DNA of 51,461 nucleotides. Source: an uncultured Mycoplasmatota bacterium. Lineage in GTDB: Bacteria > Bacillota_I > Bacilli_A > RF39 > UBA660. Shown here one piece after another: positions 8,498 through 18,034 of the stretch. The stretch is taken from NCBI GenBank assembly GCA_900545005.1, contig UQXO01000010.1, forward strand, positions 1 through 51,461. Direction: 5' to 3'. The notes beneath the pieces are model-generated. The model had not been told where the DNA came from. It did not search any database and saw only the letters and a program-made list of their open reading frames with translations. A program made the translations under genes and the position numbers. The first letter of the stretch is position 1. The number at the start of each line of letters is the position of its first letter.

Positions 8498-10819
8498 ATG
8501 GAAGAATTAAATGAACTAGAAAATTCGAAAAACTTAAGTGCTATTAAGATTAGAAAAGCTTATATGGACTTTTTAAGTAAAGAAGTTAAAGGAATAGATG
8601 AAAAGCTTAAAGATGAGTCTTTAAGTGAAGAAGAAAGAAAAAAATTAACACAGACGAAGGAATCCTTAAGTGAAGTAGTAAAATCTATCTATAGCTTAGA
8701 AACTCCAACTGATGAAGATATTCAAAAAATTAAAGAAAACTTAAAAGAATTATTAGCTAAGAAATATGATGATAAAAAACTTCGTAGTGAGATAGAAACT
8801 CTAGAGGGTGAAATAACATCACTAGAAGAAACCAAAAAATCTCACGAAGAAGAAATTAAAAAATTAGAAGAGGAAGCCAAAAAAGCCCAAGAACTTCATG
8901 AATTTCAAGAATATCTAAAGCTTCATTTTAAAGCTTTAGATTATCATAAAGCTTTAAAAGAAGGCAAAATAGAATTTGAACAAGAAACTCAAGTTAAAAA
9001 TATGATTGCTAACTTAGCAGAGAAATATCCTGATATATGTGGCTTGGATAAAATGCCTAAAGATACGAGTAATTTAAATATCTTAAAGAATCAAAGTTTA
9101 GCTATTAATTTTGAAATTGAGAATTTAAGAAAAGATCATAAGGATACTAAAGAGCTAGAAAATTTAAGTACCGCTGTTGTTAATTTTGTAGATTATGTTG
9201 ATAATCTTCGTGCCAAAGCTATTAAAGAAGAAGAGTTGGATTTTGAACATAATAAAGAGTATGCTTTAATTGAGTATGCTAATACCGCCAGAGAGATTGG
9301 AACGGTTGATGAATTAAATAATAAGGTAGCCGAGATTCAAAAAGAGATAGAAGTTTTAGAAGAAAATCTTAAAAATAGCGATGCTATGTTAGTAGTAAAT
9401 CAAGATGAAGAAACTAAGAAAGAAAATGAAAAAGATAGGGCTAAATTAGCCGCTAAGAAAGCTGAATTAGGTGTTTATCTTAATGAAATTAAATTCAGAA
9501 ATTTACCTGATGATTTACGAAAAAACAATGCTATTTTTGCCCTTGATATTGAAGAAAAGAGAAAAAAATTAGATAGTCTTCCTGCCGATGAAAGAATAAA
9601 AAGAGAAAAAGAATTAGATCATCTTGAAGAATTACATAAACACTTTTATGAAAGAGATTTTGCTAAGGAATATCAAGAAATTATCGATAAGACCACAAAA
9701 TTAAAATCCGAACAAGAAGAAATGGCCAAGAAAATTAAAGAAAATGAAATGAGTATTGAACCTTTAAGAAAAGATATCGATTATATTACTGACAGTAAAA
9801 ACGCCATTGCCGAATATGAGACTGCTAAAGAAAAGCTTGATATTGTTCATGGCTTAGATAAAATTAAAGAAAAAGCAATTAAAAACTTCCAAGGAAAAGA
9901 ATTTACTCCCGAAGAACTTAAAGCTTTCATTGAAAGTCAAGAAGAATTTAACTTAATCAAAGATGCTCCTGATAAAGAAGAGATTGAAAATCTTTTAATG
10001 ACTGAAATTACTAACGCTTGTAAAAAACAAAAAGTTAGTAATGTTCGTAAAGACTGGAAAACTTATGCTAAATCTGCCGGCTTTCTAGCAGCTGGTTTAG
10101 CTACCGGACTAGTGTTATCAAGCGTTCCTGGTGTTGGTACTATCCGCATGGGGCTTGCTACTGCTAAGTTGGCAATAAATGCTATCGATAAAGGTATCAG
10201 TCTTTATAATGAAAAACATCAAGATAAAGAACCAATTAGAACTATTTCTCAAGTAATTGATGAAAAATTAAAAAAAATATTGCCAGAAAAAATTCAAAGT
10301 GGCTTAAAGAAGATTGAAGAAAAACTAAAACAAAAAGAAGTTAATCTCTTCCTAAATGGTGTATCTGCTGGTTATATAGCCGGTAACGTTGTCGAAATGG
10401 TAACAGGCAAGACGGTATTCCAAAACGTTACTGATAAATTGAATACTCCCAAGACCAATATTGCCGAGAGTAAGGCGCCATCTTTAGCTAGTAGTAATAC
10501 TCCTAGCACTCCTAGTACGGAACCAATTAAAGTTCCCGAAGTAGATATTCCCACGGATGCCGTAACATCTTTAAATGTCGGGGAAGTCTATGACTTAAGC
10601 AGTATCCCCCAAGGTTATGTTTATTCCGGAAGTAATGATGCCGTTAACTTACTTACCAAAGCCGGTAAAGCCGTAACCCTAGATAAAAAAGTTACTGTTA
10701 ATGGGAAAGTTTGGTGTAGTTTTTTACAACCAGATGGTAAGGGCTATGCTTGGATTCCTGAAGATGTAGTTAAATCCCTAGGAAAAGTAGCTGAAGTAGG
10801 AAAGGGGATATCTCGCTAA
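8498..10819 (+). CDS. Long coiled-coil protein with hydrophobic segment and SH3b-like C-terminus
   Basis: The product has 773 aa and no known family recognised. Residues about 1-515 are almost unbroken Glu/Lys/Leu heptad-like sequence, so a long coiled coil is expected. Residues about 527-560 (…GFLAAGLATGLVLSSVPGVG…) are hydrophobic and could insert in a membrane, with a second weakly hydrophobic patch near 624-636. A Ser/Thr/Pro-rich linker (about 660-690) leads to a small beta domain ('YDLSSIPQGYVYSGS' to 'GYAWIPEDVV') that looks SH3b-like. There is no signal peptide. Tightly packed small genes on both sides (2 bp upstream, 1-bp overlap downstream) suggest the three products work together, perhaps as an envelope scaffold. 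That role is inference. Confidence 0.6.
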   Translation: MEELNELENSKNLSAIKIRKAYMDFLSKEVKGIDEKLKDESLSEEERKKLTQTKESLSEVVKSIYSLETPTDEDIQKIKENLKELLAKKYDDKKLRSEIETLEGEITSLEETKKSHEEEIKKLEEEAKKAQELHEFQEYLKLHFKALDYHKALKEGKIEFEQETQVKNMIANLAEKYPDICGLDKMPKDTSNLNILKNQSLAINFEIENLRKDHKDTKELENLSTAVVNFVDYVDNLRAKAIKEEELDFEHNKEYALIEYANTAREIGTVDELNNKVAEIQKEIEVLEENLKNSDAMLVVNQDEETKKENEKDRAKLAAKKAELGVYLNEIKFRNLPDDLRKNNAIFALDIEEKRKKLDSLPADERIKREKELDHLEELHKHFYERDFAKEYQEIIDKTTKLKSEQEEMAKKIKENEMSIEPLRKDIDYITDSKNAIAEYETAKEKLDIVHGLDKIKEKAIKNFQGKEFTPEELKAFIESQEEFNLIKDAPDKEEIENLLMTEITNACKKQKVSNVRKDWKTYAKSAGFLAAGLATGLVLSSVPGVGTIRMGLATAKLAINAIDKGISLYNEKHQDKEPIRTISQVIDEKLKKILPEKIQSGLKKIEEKLKQKEVNLFLNGVSAGYIAGNVVEMVTGKTVFQNVTDKLNTPKTNIAESKAPSLASSNTPSTPSTEPIKVPEVDIPTDAVTSLNVGEVYDLSSIPQGYVYSGSNDAVNLLTKAGKAVTLDKKVTVNGKVWCSFLQPDGKGYAWIPEDVVKSLGKVAEVGKGISR

Positions 10820-11067
10820 TGAAAAATAGAATAATAAAAACTAATAACAAGACTTATTATGTCTTAGAAAAAGTTACTTCTGAAGATAAAGTTTATGTCT
10901 TACTAACAGAATGTGATTTAGATAAAGATGAAATAAATACGGATAAATTTATAATCAAAGAAGTATCTAGTAATAATGGCTCTTTAGAACTAGAATCTTT
11001 AACTGAAGAAAAATTTCTCACCATCGCACCTTTATTACTTCAAAAATATCGTGAAAAACAAGCTTAA
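10819..11067 (+). CDS. Small protein related to the 80-aa gene at 8253
   Basis: The product has 82 aa. Its layout matches the protein at 8253-8495: a 'TYYVLEKVTSEDKVYVLLTE' beta part corresponding to 'DYIILEDTHKNNKHYLFVNK', an acidic middle, then a helical end. ATG overlaps the TAA of the coiled-coil gene by one base, so it is translationally coupled. Its stop codon lies inside the operon terminator. Probable DUF1292-like member, function unknown. Confidence 0.55.
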   Translation: MKNRIIKTNNKTYYVLEKVTSEDKVYVLLTECDLDKDEINTDKFIIKEVSSNNGSLELESLTEEKFLTIAPLLLQKYREKQA

Positions 11068-11082
11068 AAAACTTGTTTTTTT
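11054..11082 (+). terminator. Rho-independent terminator of the coiled-coil operon
   Basis: AAAAACAAG pairs with CTTGTTTTT around a 9-base loop and runs into a T-tract. The stem includes the last codons and stop of the 82-aa gene. Confidence 0.75.
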
Positions 11083-11143
11083 CTTGGAAAAATAGATAAT
11101 ACTCTTAAGATTATGCTATACTAATATAGTAAGGAAGTAGCCT

Positions 11144-13744
11144 ATGAAAAATAATAATAATATTAAAAGTAATAATGATTATCTAGAAGAGTATTTAAAA
11201 TTAGCCAAGTGTTCTAAAGAAGAATTATTCTCTTTATATCATACTAAAGAAGAAGGATTAAGTACGAAGAATGCTAGAGAGTTATTAGAACTAAAAGGGA
11301 AAAATATTACTATTAAGAATGATAAGAAAAGTATCTTTAAGATTCTTATTGATTCCTTTAAAGATGAATTTATCTTAATTTTAATCTTCTTAAGTCTTAT
11401 TAACTTTCTTTTAAAAGATAGTCTGGGAAGTATTATTATTCTTTTGATTGCCTTTATCAGTGCTAGTATTCGCTTTATTGAAGACTATTCTATCAATAAA
11501 TTTAACCAAAAACTTAAGAAAAAAGTAACAACTAAAGTAACCGTCATTAGAAATAATACTCCGACCGAACTTAATATTACAGAAGTAGTCCCTGGTGATA
11601 TCGTAAAACTTAACGCCGGATCCATTATTCCAGCCGATATTAAAATTATCGAGAGTAAAGACTTATTCCTAAACCAAGCCAACTATACCGGTGAGAGTAT
11701 CTTAGTCGAAAAAGAAACTTCCCTAGATAATAATAATCCTGATTTATTTAATATTTCTAATATAGCCTTAATGAGTAGTAATGTCGTTAGTGGTCTAGGA
11801 ACCGGTTTAGTCTTAAAGACGGGATTTGATACTTATTTAGGATCAGTAGGTAGTAAAATAAAATTTTCTAAAGATAACACTAATTTCACTCAAGGTATTA
11901 AAAGTATCTCTAAATTATTAATTAAGTATATGGTACTAGTTTGTCTTTTTGTCATTATAGTAGATGGTCTTATCAAAAAGAATTTTAGTGAAGCTCTTTT
12001 ATTTGCTTTATCTGTAGCAGTAGGCATAACTCCTAGTATGTTACCAATGATAGTTAATGTTAACCTATCTAAAGGAAGTAAACGTCTAGCTAAAAAAGAT
12101 GTCTTAGTAAAGGATATTACCTCTATTGAAAATTTAGGGTCAATAGATATTCTTTGTACCGATAAAACAGGAACCTTAACCGAAAATAAAATAGTCCTCG
12201 AAAAATATATTGATGCCACCGGTAAAGAAAGTAAAAATGTCTTAGAATATGCCTATCTTAATAGTACTTATAGTACCGGAATTAAAAACTTAGTCGATAA
12301 AGCTATTATTACTTATGGAACCAAAAATAGAATAGAAGCCTTAACTACTAAGTATGAAAAAATCGATGAAATTCCCTTTGACTATACACGAAAGAAACAA
12401 AGCGTTGTCGTTAAGAATAAAAATAAATATCTAATGATTACTAAAGGAGCTTTAGAAGAAATATTAACCGATTGTCAAGAAGTAAAGCTAGAAAATAGGG
12501 TAGTTGGATTAACTAAAGACATTAAGGATAATATTATTAGTAAAGCTAAAGATTTAGCTAGCGAAGGAATGCAAGTAATCGCCCTAGCTATAAAAGATAC
12601 TTATCCTGGAAAAGAATTATTTAACTCATCTTCCGAAAAAAACTTAGTCTTTATCGGCTTTGTTGCTTTTCTAGATGAACCTAAAAAAGGCGTTAAGAGT
12701 ATCTTAAATAAGTTGAGTAATATCAACGTCAAGGTAAAAATCTTAACCGGTGATAATCCTTATGCTACTAAAAATATATGTTCTTTAGCCGGTCTTAATA
12801 GTGGTAATATTCTTTTAGGCAGTGACATTGAAAAAATGAGTGATGAAGAATTGACTCCTCTCTTAGAAACAACCGATGTCTTTGCAAGAATGAATCCATT
12901 AGAAAAAGAAAGAATAGTACATCTTTATAAAAAGACTGGTCATGTCGTTGGATATATGGGTGATGGCGTTAATGACGCTCCCGCCTTATCAAGTGCCGAT
13001 GTAGGTATTTCCGTTAACACAGCCGCTAGTATCGCTAAAGAAACTAGTGATATTATTCTTTTAAAGTCAGGATTAAATGTCATCTATGATGGTATTCTTG
13101 AAGGTCGAAAAGTCTATGGTAATATTATTAAATATATTAAGATGGCTTTAAGTGGCGACTTAGGAGATGTCTTTAGTATTATGTTAGCTAGTATTTTCTT
13201 ACCATTCTTACCCCTTATTCCTATTCAGATGTTAATTCAAGATTTTATCTATGACTTCTCTCAATTAGGAATCCCTGATGATAATGTCGATCCTGAGTAT
13301 TTAAAAACGCCTCGTAAATGGGATGTCAAAGGAATATCTCGTTTTATGCTTATTATGGGTCTTACTAGTAGTCTTATTGATGCTTTAGCCTTCCTAATCT
13401 TCTTATTTATCTTTAAATATAATACTATCGATAAGGCTAGTTACTTTCAAACAGCTTGGTTTATTACTTGTCTAGTAACTGAACTAACTATTATTTATAA
13501 TATTCGTACTTCTAAAATTCCTTTTATGGAATCTAATGCATCTAAAAAACTAAATATTCTTATTATCTTTTCGCTTCTTTTAACTATTATTATGCCTGTT
13601 ATCTTAAGTCCTATTAAGTCCTTTAATTTTGTTATTCTTCCCTTTTATTTCTATTTTATCTTATTTGCACTTGTAAATTTATATTTTCTTTTAGTTTTAC
13701 TAGTTAAGAAAGTTTATATTAAAAAGTATGGGGAATGGTTATGA
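11144..13744 (+). CDS. mgtA: Magnesium-translocating P-type ATPase (MgtA type)
   Basis: The product has 866 aa, normal for the MgtA/MgtB (P3B) family. It has the actuator motif TGES (with ANYTGES), the phosphorylation site Asp340 in DKTGTLTE, the nucleotide-domain KGALEEIL, and the hinge MGDGVNDAPAL. The membrane motif SVAVGITPSMLPMIV is the MgtA signature (usually VGLTPEMLPMIV); here Ser replaces the common Glu. About ten membrane helices are visible. It would import Mg2+ with ATP hydrolysis. ATPases of the related Ca2+ (P2A) type lack this membrane motif. ATGA overlap with the next gene implies co-translation. No Mg2+ riboswitch is visible; only 61 bp separate it from the upstream terminator. 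Confidence 0.88.
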   Translation: MKNNNNIKSNNDYLEEYLKLAKCSKEELFSLYHTKEEGLSTKNARELLELKGKNITIKNDKKSIFKILIDSFKDEFILILIFLSLINFLLKDSLGSIIILLIAFISASIRFIEDYSINKFNQKLKKKVTTKVTVIRNNTPTELNITEVVPGDIVKLNAGSIIPADIKIIESKDLFLNQANYTGESILVEKETSLDNNNPDLFNISNIALMSSNVVSGLGTGLVLKTGFDTYLGSVGSKIKFSKDNTNFTQGIKSISKLLIKYMVLVCLFVIIVDGLIKKNFSEALLFALSVAVGITPSMLPMIVNVNLSKGSKRLAKKDVLVKDITSIENLGSIDILCTDKTGTLTENKIVLEKYIDATGKESKNVLEYAYLNSTYSTGIKNLVDKAIITYGTKNRIEALTTKYEKIDEIPFDYTRKKQSVVVKNKNKYLMITKGALEEILTDCQEVKLENRVVGLTKDIKDNIISKAKDLASEGMQVIALAIKDTYPGKELFNSSSEKNLVFIGFVAFLDEPKKGVKSILNKLSNINVKVKILTGDNPYATKNICSLAGLNSGNILLGSDIEKMSDEELTPLLETTDVFARMNPLEKERIVHLYKKTGHVVGYMGDGVNDAPALSSADVGISVNTAASIAKETSDIILLKSGLNVIYDGILEGRKVYGNIIKYIKMALSGDLGDVFSIMLASIFLPFLPLIPIQMLIQDFIYDFSQLGIPDDNVDPEYLKTPRKWDVKGISRFMLIMGLTSSLIDALAFLIFLFIFKYNTIDKASYFQTAWFITCLVTELTIIYNIRTSKIPFMESNASKKLNILIIFSLLLTIIMPVILSPIKSFNFVILPFYFYFILFALVNLYFLLVLLVKKVYIKKYGEWL

Positions 13745-14100
13745 TAATTGATAATCTTTTAGATAGTTTAAGTAAATCTAAGTTTCGAGGTTCTTTCCAT
13801 TTAAATCGCGAAATGAAAGATTATGTCAAAGAGAAGGGGATTATTAAAGTAGAAAGGGATGCTTATGATATAATTACAAAACGCATAGCACCAGAAAGTC
13901 CTAAAAACGATGGTAAACAAACGCCTATGCGTCAAGTGCATCCTATTTTTATTGCCCAACATGCTTGTGGATGTTGTTGCCGAGGTTGTCTTGAGAAAAT
14001 TCATCATATTCCTAAAAATAGAAAACTTACTAAAGAAGAAATCGACTATATTGTTCAAGTTTTAATGACTTGGATTAAAAGAGAGCTAAAATCTTCTTGA
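13741..14100 (+). CDS. DUF4186 family protein
   Basis: From ATG 13741 the product has 119 aa. I prefer this start because GGGGA lies six bases upstream and ATG overlaps the mgtA stop (ATGA); an ATG two codons earlier has no spacing to a ribosome site. The sequence 'SKFRGSFHLN', 'MRQVHPIFIAQHACGCCCRGCLEK' and 'LTKEEIDYIVQVLMTWIKREL' matches DUF4186, a small Cys/His-containing family of unknown function. The CxCCCxxC cluster with nearby His suggests metal binding. Coupling to a Mg2+ ATPase gene could mean a metal-related role, but that is a guess. Confidence 0.75.
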   Translation: MIIDNLLDSLSKSKFRGSFHLNREMKDYVKEKGIIKVERDAYDIITKRIAPESPKNDGKQTPMRQVHPIFIAQHACGCCCRGCLEKIHHIPKNRKLTKEEIDYIVQVLMTWIKRELKSS

Positions 14101-14125
14101 GGTCTTAAATCTTATCTGGTACAAT
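14097..14125 (+). promoter_or_regulatory. Sigma-A-type promoter before the 14152 gene
   Basis: TTGAGG (14097-14102), a 17-bp spacer and TACAAT (14120-14125) lie 26 bp before the ATG. The -35 overlaps the stop of the DUF4186 gene. Confidence 0.6.
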
Positions 14126-14151
14126 AAAATTATGTGAAAGAGTGTGTTTAT

Positions 14152-15171
14152 ATGAAAAATTTTACTAATCCAATAATTATCCAAGAATTTAAGAATCATT
14201 ACCAAAAATTAATCATTGGAATTTTACTTATTATCTTAGGAATTGTCTTTTTAATCTTAGGTAATAAAGTGACTACTGATGCTCATAAGACTATGCCTAG
14301 CCTGCATGATGTCATTGTAAAACAAGATAATAAGGATGGGGTTTTAACTTATATCGACAGTACCAGTTATCCTTATCTTTTTGCGGGCTACGATGACACC
14401 GATACTAAATATTATTTTATTAAAGATGAAAATTATATTTATGTTGCTTATATGGACCAGGAAACTAGTAATCGATTAAGTGATGATAGCTTATATGCTA
14501 ATAATAAGACGGAGAAACTTATTGGTATCTCGGCTGTAACTCCTACTGATGTTAAAAAGATTGCTATTGATACTTATAACGAGATTTTTCCTGATAATCA
14601 GATAAATATTGCTGATTATGATTCTTACTTTGGAAGCATTTATTTAGACATGACTTCTCCTGATACTGAGGTTGCTTTCTTCCAATATACTATAGCATTA
14701 TTTGGAATTATTATTGGGACTTTCTTAATCATCTTAGGACTTATTAGTACTCATCGTTTCCAAAAGAATATTAAGAAAATGTCATTAGAAAAAATTAGAG
14801 ATATAGATGCTGAAACTCTAGATAAAGATGCCTTCTATTATGAAAAACTTCATTTATACTTAACTCCAAGTTATATTATCTTAATGAATAATACTTTTAA
14901 GGTTATTTCTTATGAAGATATCATTTGGCTATATCCCTTTGAACAAAGAGTAAATGGTATTAAGTCATCTAAATCAATTATGGTTGTTACTAATGATGGT
15001 AAAACTTCTAATATAGTTACTGTTCCTGCTATTACTAAAGGACGAATGGAAATGTTCGATGAAATCTTTAATACTATTGCTAATAAAAACGATGAGACCT
15101 TAATTGGTTATACGAGTGAAAATGCTAAAATAATAAAAGAACAAATAAAACTAAATAAAGGAAATAAATAA
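14152..15171 (+). CDS. Two-helix membrane protein, DUF6709-like
   Basis: From ATG 14152 the product has 339 aa; a GTG at 14134 would add six residues but overlaps the GAGTGTG ribosome site. A transmembrane helix lies near residues 18-38 and another near 178-198. Between them is an extracellular domain of about 140 residues. The cytoplasmic C-terminus ('LYLTPSYIILMNNTFKVISYEDIIWLYPFEQRVNGI…') is PH-like and resembles what I recall of DUF6709 proteins, whose function is unknown. It ends with a Lys-rich helix. It has its own promoter and converges on the PBP gene. Confidence 0.55.
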   Translation: MKNFTNPIIIQEFKNHYQKLIIGILLIILGIVFLILGNKVTTDAHKTMPSLHDVIVKQDNKDGVLTYIDSTSYPYLFAGYDDTDTKYYFIKDENYIYVAYMDQETSNRLSDDSLYANNKTEKLIGISAVTPTDVKKIAIDTYNEIFPDNQINIADYDSYFGSIYLDMTSPDTEVAFFQYTIALFGIIIGTFLIILGLISTHRFQKNIKKMSLEKIRDIDAETLDKDAFYYEKLHLYLTPSYIILMNNTFKVISYEDIIWLYPFEQRVNGIKSSKSIMVVTNDGKTSNIVTVPAITKGRMEMFDEIFNTIANKNDETLIGYTSENAKIIKEQIKLNKGNK

Positions 15172-15208
15172 TTAAGACCGACTACTATCAAGTTGGTTTT
15201 TAAATGCC

Positions 15209-15237
15209 AAAAAAAAGAAACCTCCGAAGAAGTTTCT
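15209..15237 (-). terminator. Rho-independent terminator of the recU-pbp operon
   Basis: On the minus strand AGAAACTTC-TTCG-GAGGTTTCT forms a 9-bp stem (one G-T pair) with a stable TTCG loop, then eight T. It overlaps the stop codon of the penicillin-binding protein. Confidence 0.9.
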
Positions 15238-18034
15238 AATCTGTACTACAAGTTTCTGCTATCGTAAATAATCTAGAAGTACTATAAGTTTTACCATTGT
15301 AGCTAACATTATAAGTGATTTTATATTTACCTTCTAAAGATAAGTTAATACGACTAACTTTTTCATTAGTTTCTGTATTAACGATGGTACTATCTAAAAC
15401 CTTAATATCATCAGTAACATTATTACCATTAATATCCGTAGCTGTAATCGTTGTATTATCATTATAATATGAAGTATTACTAATCTTTGTTCGACATTCA
15501 TCCTGACTAGAAATTTTCAAAGAAATCTCACTAACACTAGAAGTACCACTACCAGCAATAATTTTTAAATAGTCAGAAGCATTAGCTTTAAAGATTGAAT
15601 AATTAGCTTGAACAATAAACGTATAATTACCAGAACCATTATCTTGGAAAGTATAATTTGGTTCCTTAGTTTCTGCTAAGAATTGTAAAGTTCCATTACT
15701 CTGTTGTAAGTATATAGAATATCTTAATTCTCCAATTGATTGATTATTATAAGAAAGCCGAGCTTCATAATACTTATTAGCGCTTATTTTATAGTTATCA
15801 TTAAAATAACTTTGAAGATAACTATTATCAATGGCTTTTGGCGTACTTATTGGATTCCATGATAGGTAAATAGTTGAACCATTAGCTGTAGCTTTGCCAT
15901 TAGTAGGAGCATCTAATTTTTGATATCTAAATGATGTTTCCGTTGGCTCTGTTCCTTTTTTAAATACCTCAGTCATACGCATATTGCTTGGTGTATATTC
16001 ACTAGGAAGTTGTAATGGGATGGTTTCTTTTTCTACTTCTACCTCAACAACACTACTTGGTTTTTCAAAACGAGAATTTTTCTTAAAGATTTTCTTAGCA
16101 ATTTTTGACATTAGAGCATTCTTAACACCTAAGGCTCCATTCATTGTCGTATAAGCATCTTTATATAACTGATCATATCCATACCACATACTAATTGAAT
16201 AATCAGGCGAGTAGGAAACAGTCCAGTTATCACGAGATGGTAGAGTTTTAATACCTAAGGCACTAACCGCATTACCATCATATGTAGAAGTACCAGTCTT
16301 AGCAGCAATATCTGTCCCACTAACACTATAAGAACCACCAACTCTATAAGAAGAGTGAGCTGTAACCAAGATATTATTAATCATATAAGCGGTTGAATCA
16401 CTCATAACTTTTTCTTTTTTATATTTATTTTCATATTCTTCACCACTATCGATGAATTCAATTTTAGTAAATGTATATGGCTCGATGTAGTAACCACCTC
16501 TAGCAAATGTAGCATACGCTGCTGACATTTGCAGAGCAGAGACGGTATCGAAAGAACCAATTGAAGCCGATTCGTAAAGAGTATCGCCATAGTTAATTCC
16601 TAAACTATTAACAAAACTTGCTATTTTATCTTTATCTACTGATTGGAAAGCTTGTAAGGCTGGAATATTTCTCGAACGGGATAGGGCAACTCGCATCGTT
16701 ATCATTCCTAAGTATCTACTATCAGAGTTTTTAATTGACTGCCCATTAGAATAAGACATTGGATCATCTAAATAATAAGTTCCAGGAGAAGCATTACTAT
16801 ATTCAATCGCTGGGCCATAATCTACAATTGGCTTAGCAGTTGAACCTGGTTGATATCTTTCTAAAGTTGCTCGATTTAATTGTTTAACCCCATTTTGATT
16901 ACGACCGCCATATAAGGCTACTACTGAACCATCACTGACACTGGTAACAACCATTGATAACTGTTCTTTATTATTTTTCCATTTATAATAAGCATTAGTA
17001 TTTCCGGCATTATTTAATTCATCTTGAACCGTGGTATCCAAAGTCGTATAAATTTTCATTGGTACTTTAGCAGGGTCTTTACCTGTTTTTTCAATGACAT
17101 CATTTTGGACAGTATCAATAAACCATTGATATTTGCTCAAGCCATCATCAACATTTTGATTTAATAAAGACTCAATAGGAATACTTTTAGCATCATTTAA
17201 TTGGTCTTCCGTAATATATCCGTGACGATACATTAAATTTAAAACCGTGTTACGTCTTGATGTACAGTTTTCAATATTTTTGAAAGGATCATAAGTAGAT
17301 GGAGCATTAAATATTCCCGCAAGAATAGCAGCTTCTGGTAAGGAAATATCTCTAACACTCTTACCAAAATATCTTTGGGAAGCTTGTTCAATTCCATATG
17401 TATTATTTGAACCTAACCAAGGAGTATTTACATAAAACTCAATGATTTCTTCTTTCGTATATTGTTTTTCAACTTTAAAGATAGCCATATAAATATCGGT
17501 AAATTTACGGATAATTCCTGCTATACCTTTGGCATCTTTTCGGTCGGTGAAAGCCATTCCGACTACCTGCATGGTAATAGTAGAAGCCCCACCAGCTTTA
17601 GAGTTTCCTGCTACTTGACCAAGCGAAGCTTTCATAAATCTTGCAATATCAAAACCATTATGTTGAAAATATCTCGAGTCTTCCGTAGCAACAATCGCAT
17701 CAACCAAAACCTGTGGAAGTTCATCATAAGTAACTAGTTGGCGATTTTCTGCTCCTAAACGCCCAATTTCTGTGTCATTTTTGGCATAAAGAATTGATGA
17801 ACTCGTATTATACAATTTATCAGTATCGAATTTAGGGGCAGAAGTAATAATATAAATAATCCCGAATAATCCTAAAATCATAATTCCAATTAATAAAACC
17901 ATAATGAGACTAAGGATAATATGTCTATTTTGACGCTTTCTTTTCCTCTGATAAGTATTTTGACTATCCATTTTCACTTTCATATTATAAATATTTCTTT
18001 TAATATTTTTCTTGGTATTACTTGTCTTTTTCAT
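15236..18034 (-). CDS. Class A penicillin-binding protein 1A (transglycosylase/transpeptidase)
   Basis: The product has 932 aa. A basic cytoplasmic tail and one transmembrane helix (about 40-62) precede the GT51 transglycosylase domain, with catalytic Glu118 in ATEDSRYFQHNG and GGASTITMQ. The transpeptidase domain has Ser398 in GSTAKP (SxxK), SRN and KTGTS. The last ~250 residues are a fibronectin-III-like region ('APTNGKATANGSTIYLSWNPI') and another beta domain with two Cys, possibly for wall binding. It polymerises and crosslinks peptidoglycan outside the membrane. Its start overlaps recU by 17 bp, the classic recU-ponA pair of Bacilli. Confidence 0.95.
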   Translation of the reverse strand: MKKTSNTKKNIKRNIYNMKVKMDSQNTYQRKRKRQNRHIILSLIMVLLIGIMILGLFGIIYIITSAPKFDTDKLYNTSSSILYAKNDTEIGRLGAENRQLVTYDELPQVLVDAIVATEDSRYFQHNGFDIARFMKASLGQVAGNSKAGGASTITMQVVGMAFTDRKDAKGIAGIIRKFTDIYMAIFKVEKQYTKEEIIEFYVNTPWLGSNNTYGIEQASQRYFGKSVRDISLPEAAILAGIFNAPSTYDPFKNIENCTSRRNTVLNLMYRHGYITEDQLNDAKSIPIESLLNQNVDDGLSKYQWFIDTVQNDVIEKTGKDPAKVPMKIYTTLDTTVQDELNNAGNTNAYYKWKNNKEQLSMVVTSVSDGSVVALYGGRNQNGVKQLNRATLERYQPGSTAKPIVDYGPAIEYSNASPGTYYLDDPMSYSNGQSIKNSDSRYLGMITMRVALSRSRNIPALQAFQSVDKDKIASFVNSLGINYGDTLYESASIGSFDTVSALQMSAAYATFARGGYYIEPYTFTKIEFIDSGEEYENKYKKEKVMSDSTAYMINNILVTAHSSYRVGGSYSVSGTDIAAKTGTSTYDGNAVSALGIKTLPSRDNWTVSYSPDYSISMWYGYDQLYKDAYTTMNGALGVKNALMSKIAKKIFKKNSRFEKPSSVVEVEVEKETIPLQLPSEYTPSNMRMTEVFKKGTEPTETSFRYQKLDAPTNGKATANGSTIYLSWNPISTPKAIDNSYLQSYFNDNYKISANKYYEARLSYNNQSIGELRYSIYLQQSNGTLQFLAETKEPNYTFQDNGSGNYTFIVQANYSIFKANASDYLKIIAGSGTSSVSEISLKISSQDECRTKISNTSYYNDNTTITATDINGNNVTDDIKVLDSTIVNTETNEKVSRINLSLEGKYKITYNVSYNGKTYSTSRLFTIAETCSTD

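Noticed and set aside
11144..13744. Calcium-transporting P-type ATPase
   Set aside because: The membrane motif VGITPSMLPMIV and overall length match MgtA-type transporters, not P2A Ca2+ pumps.
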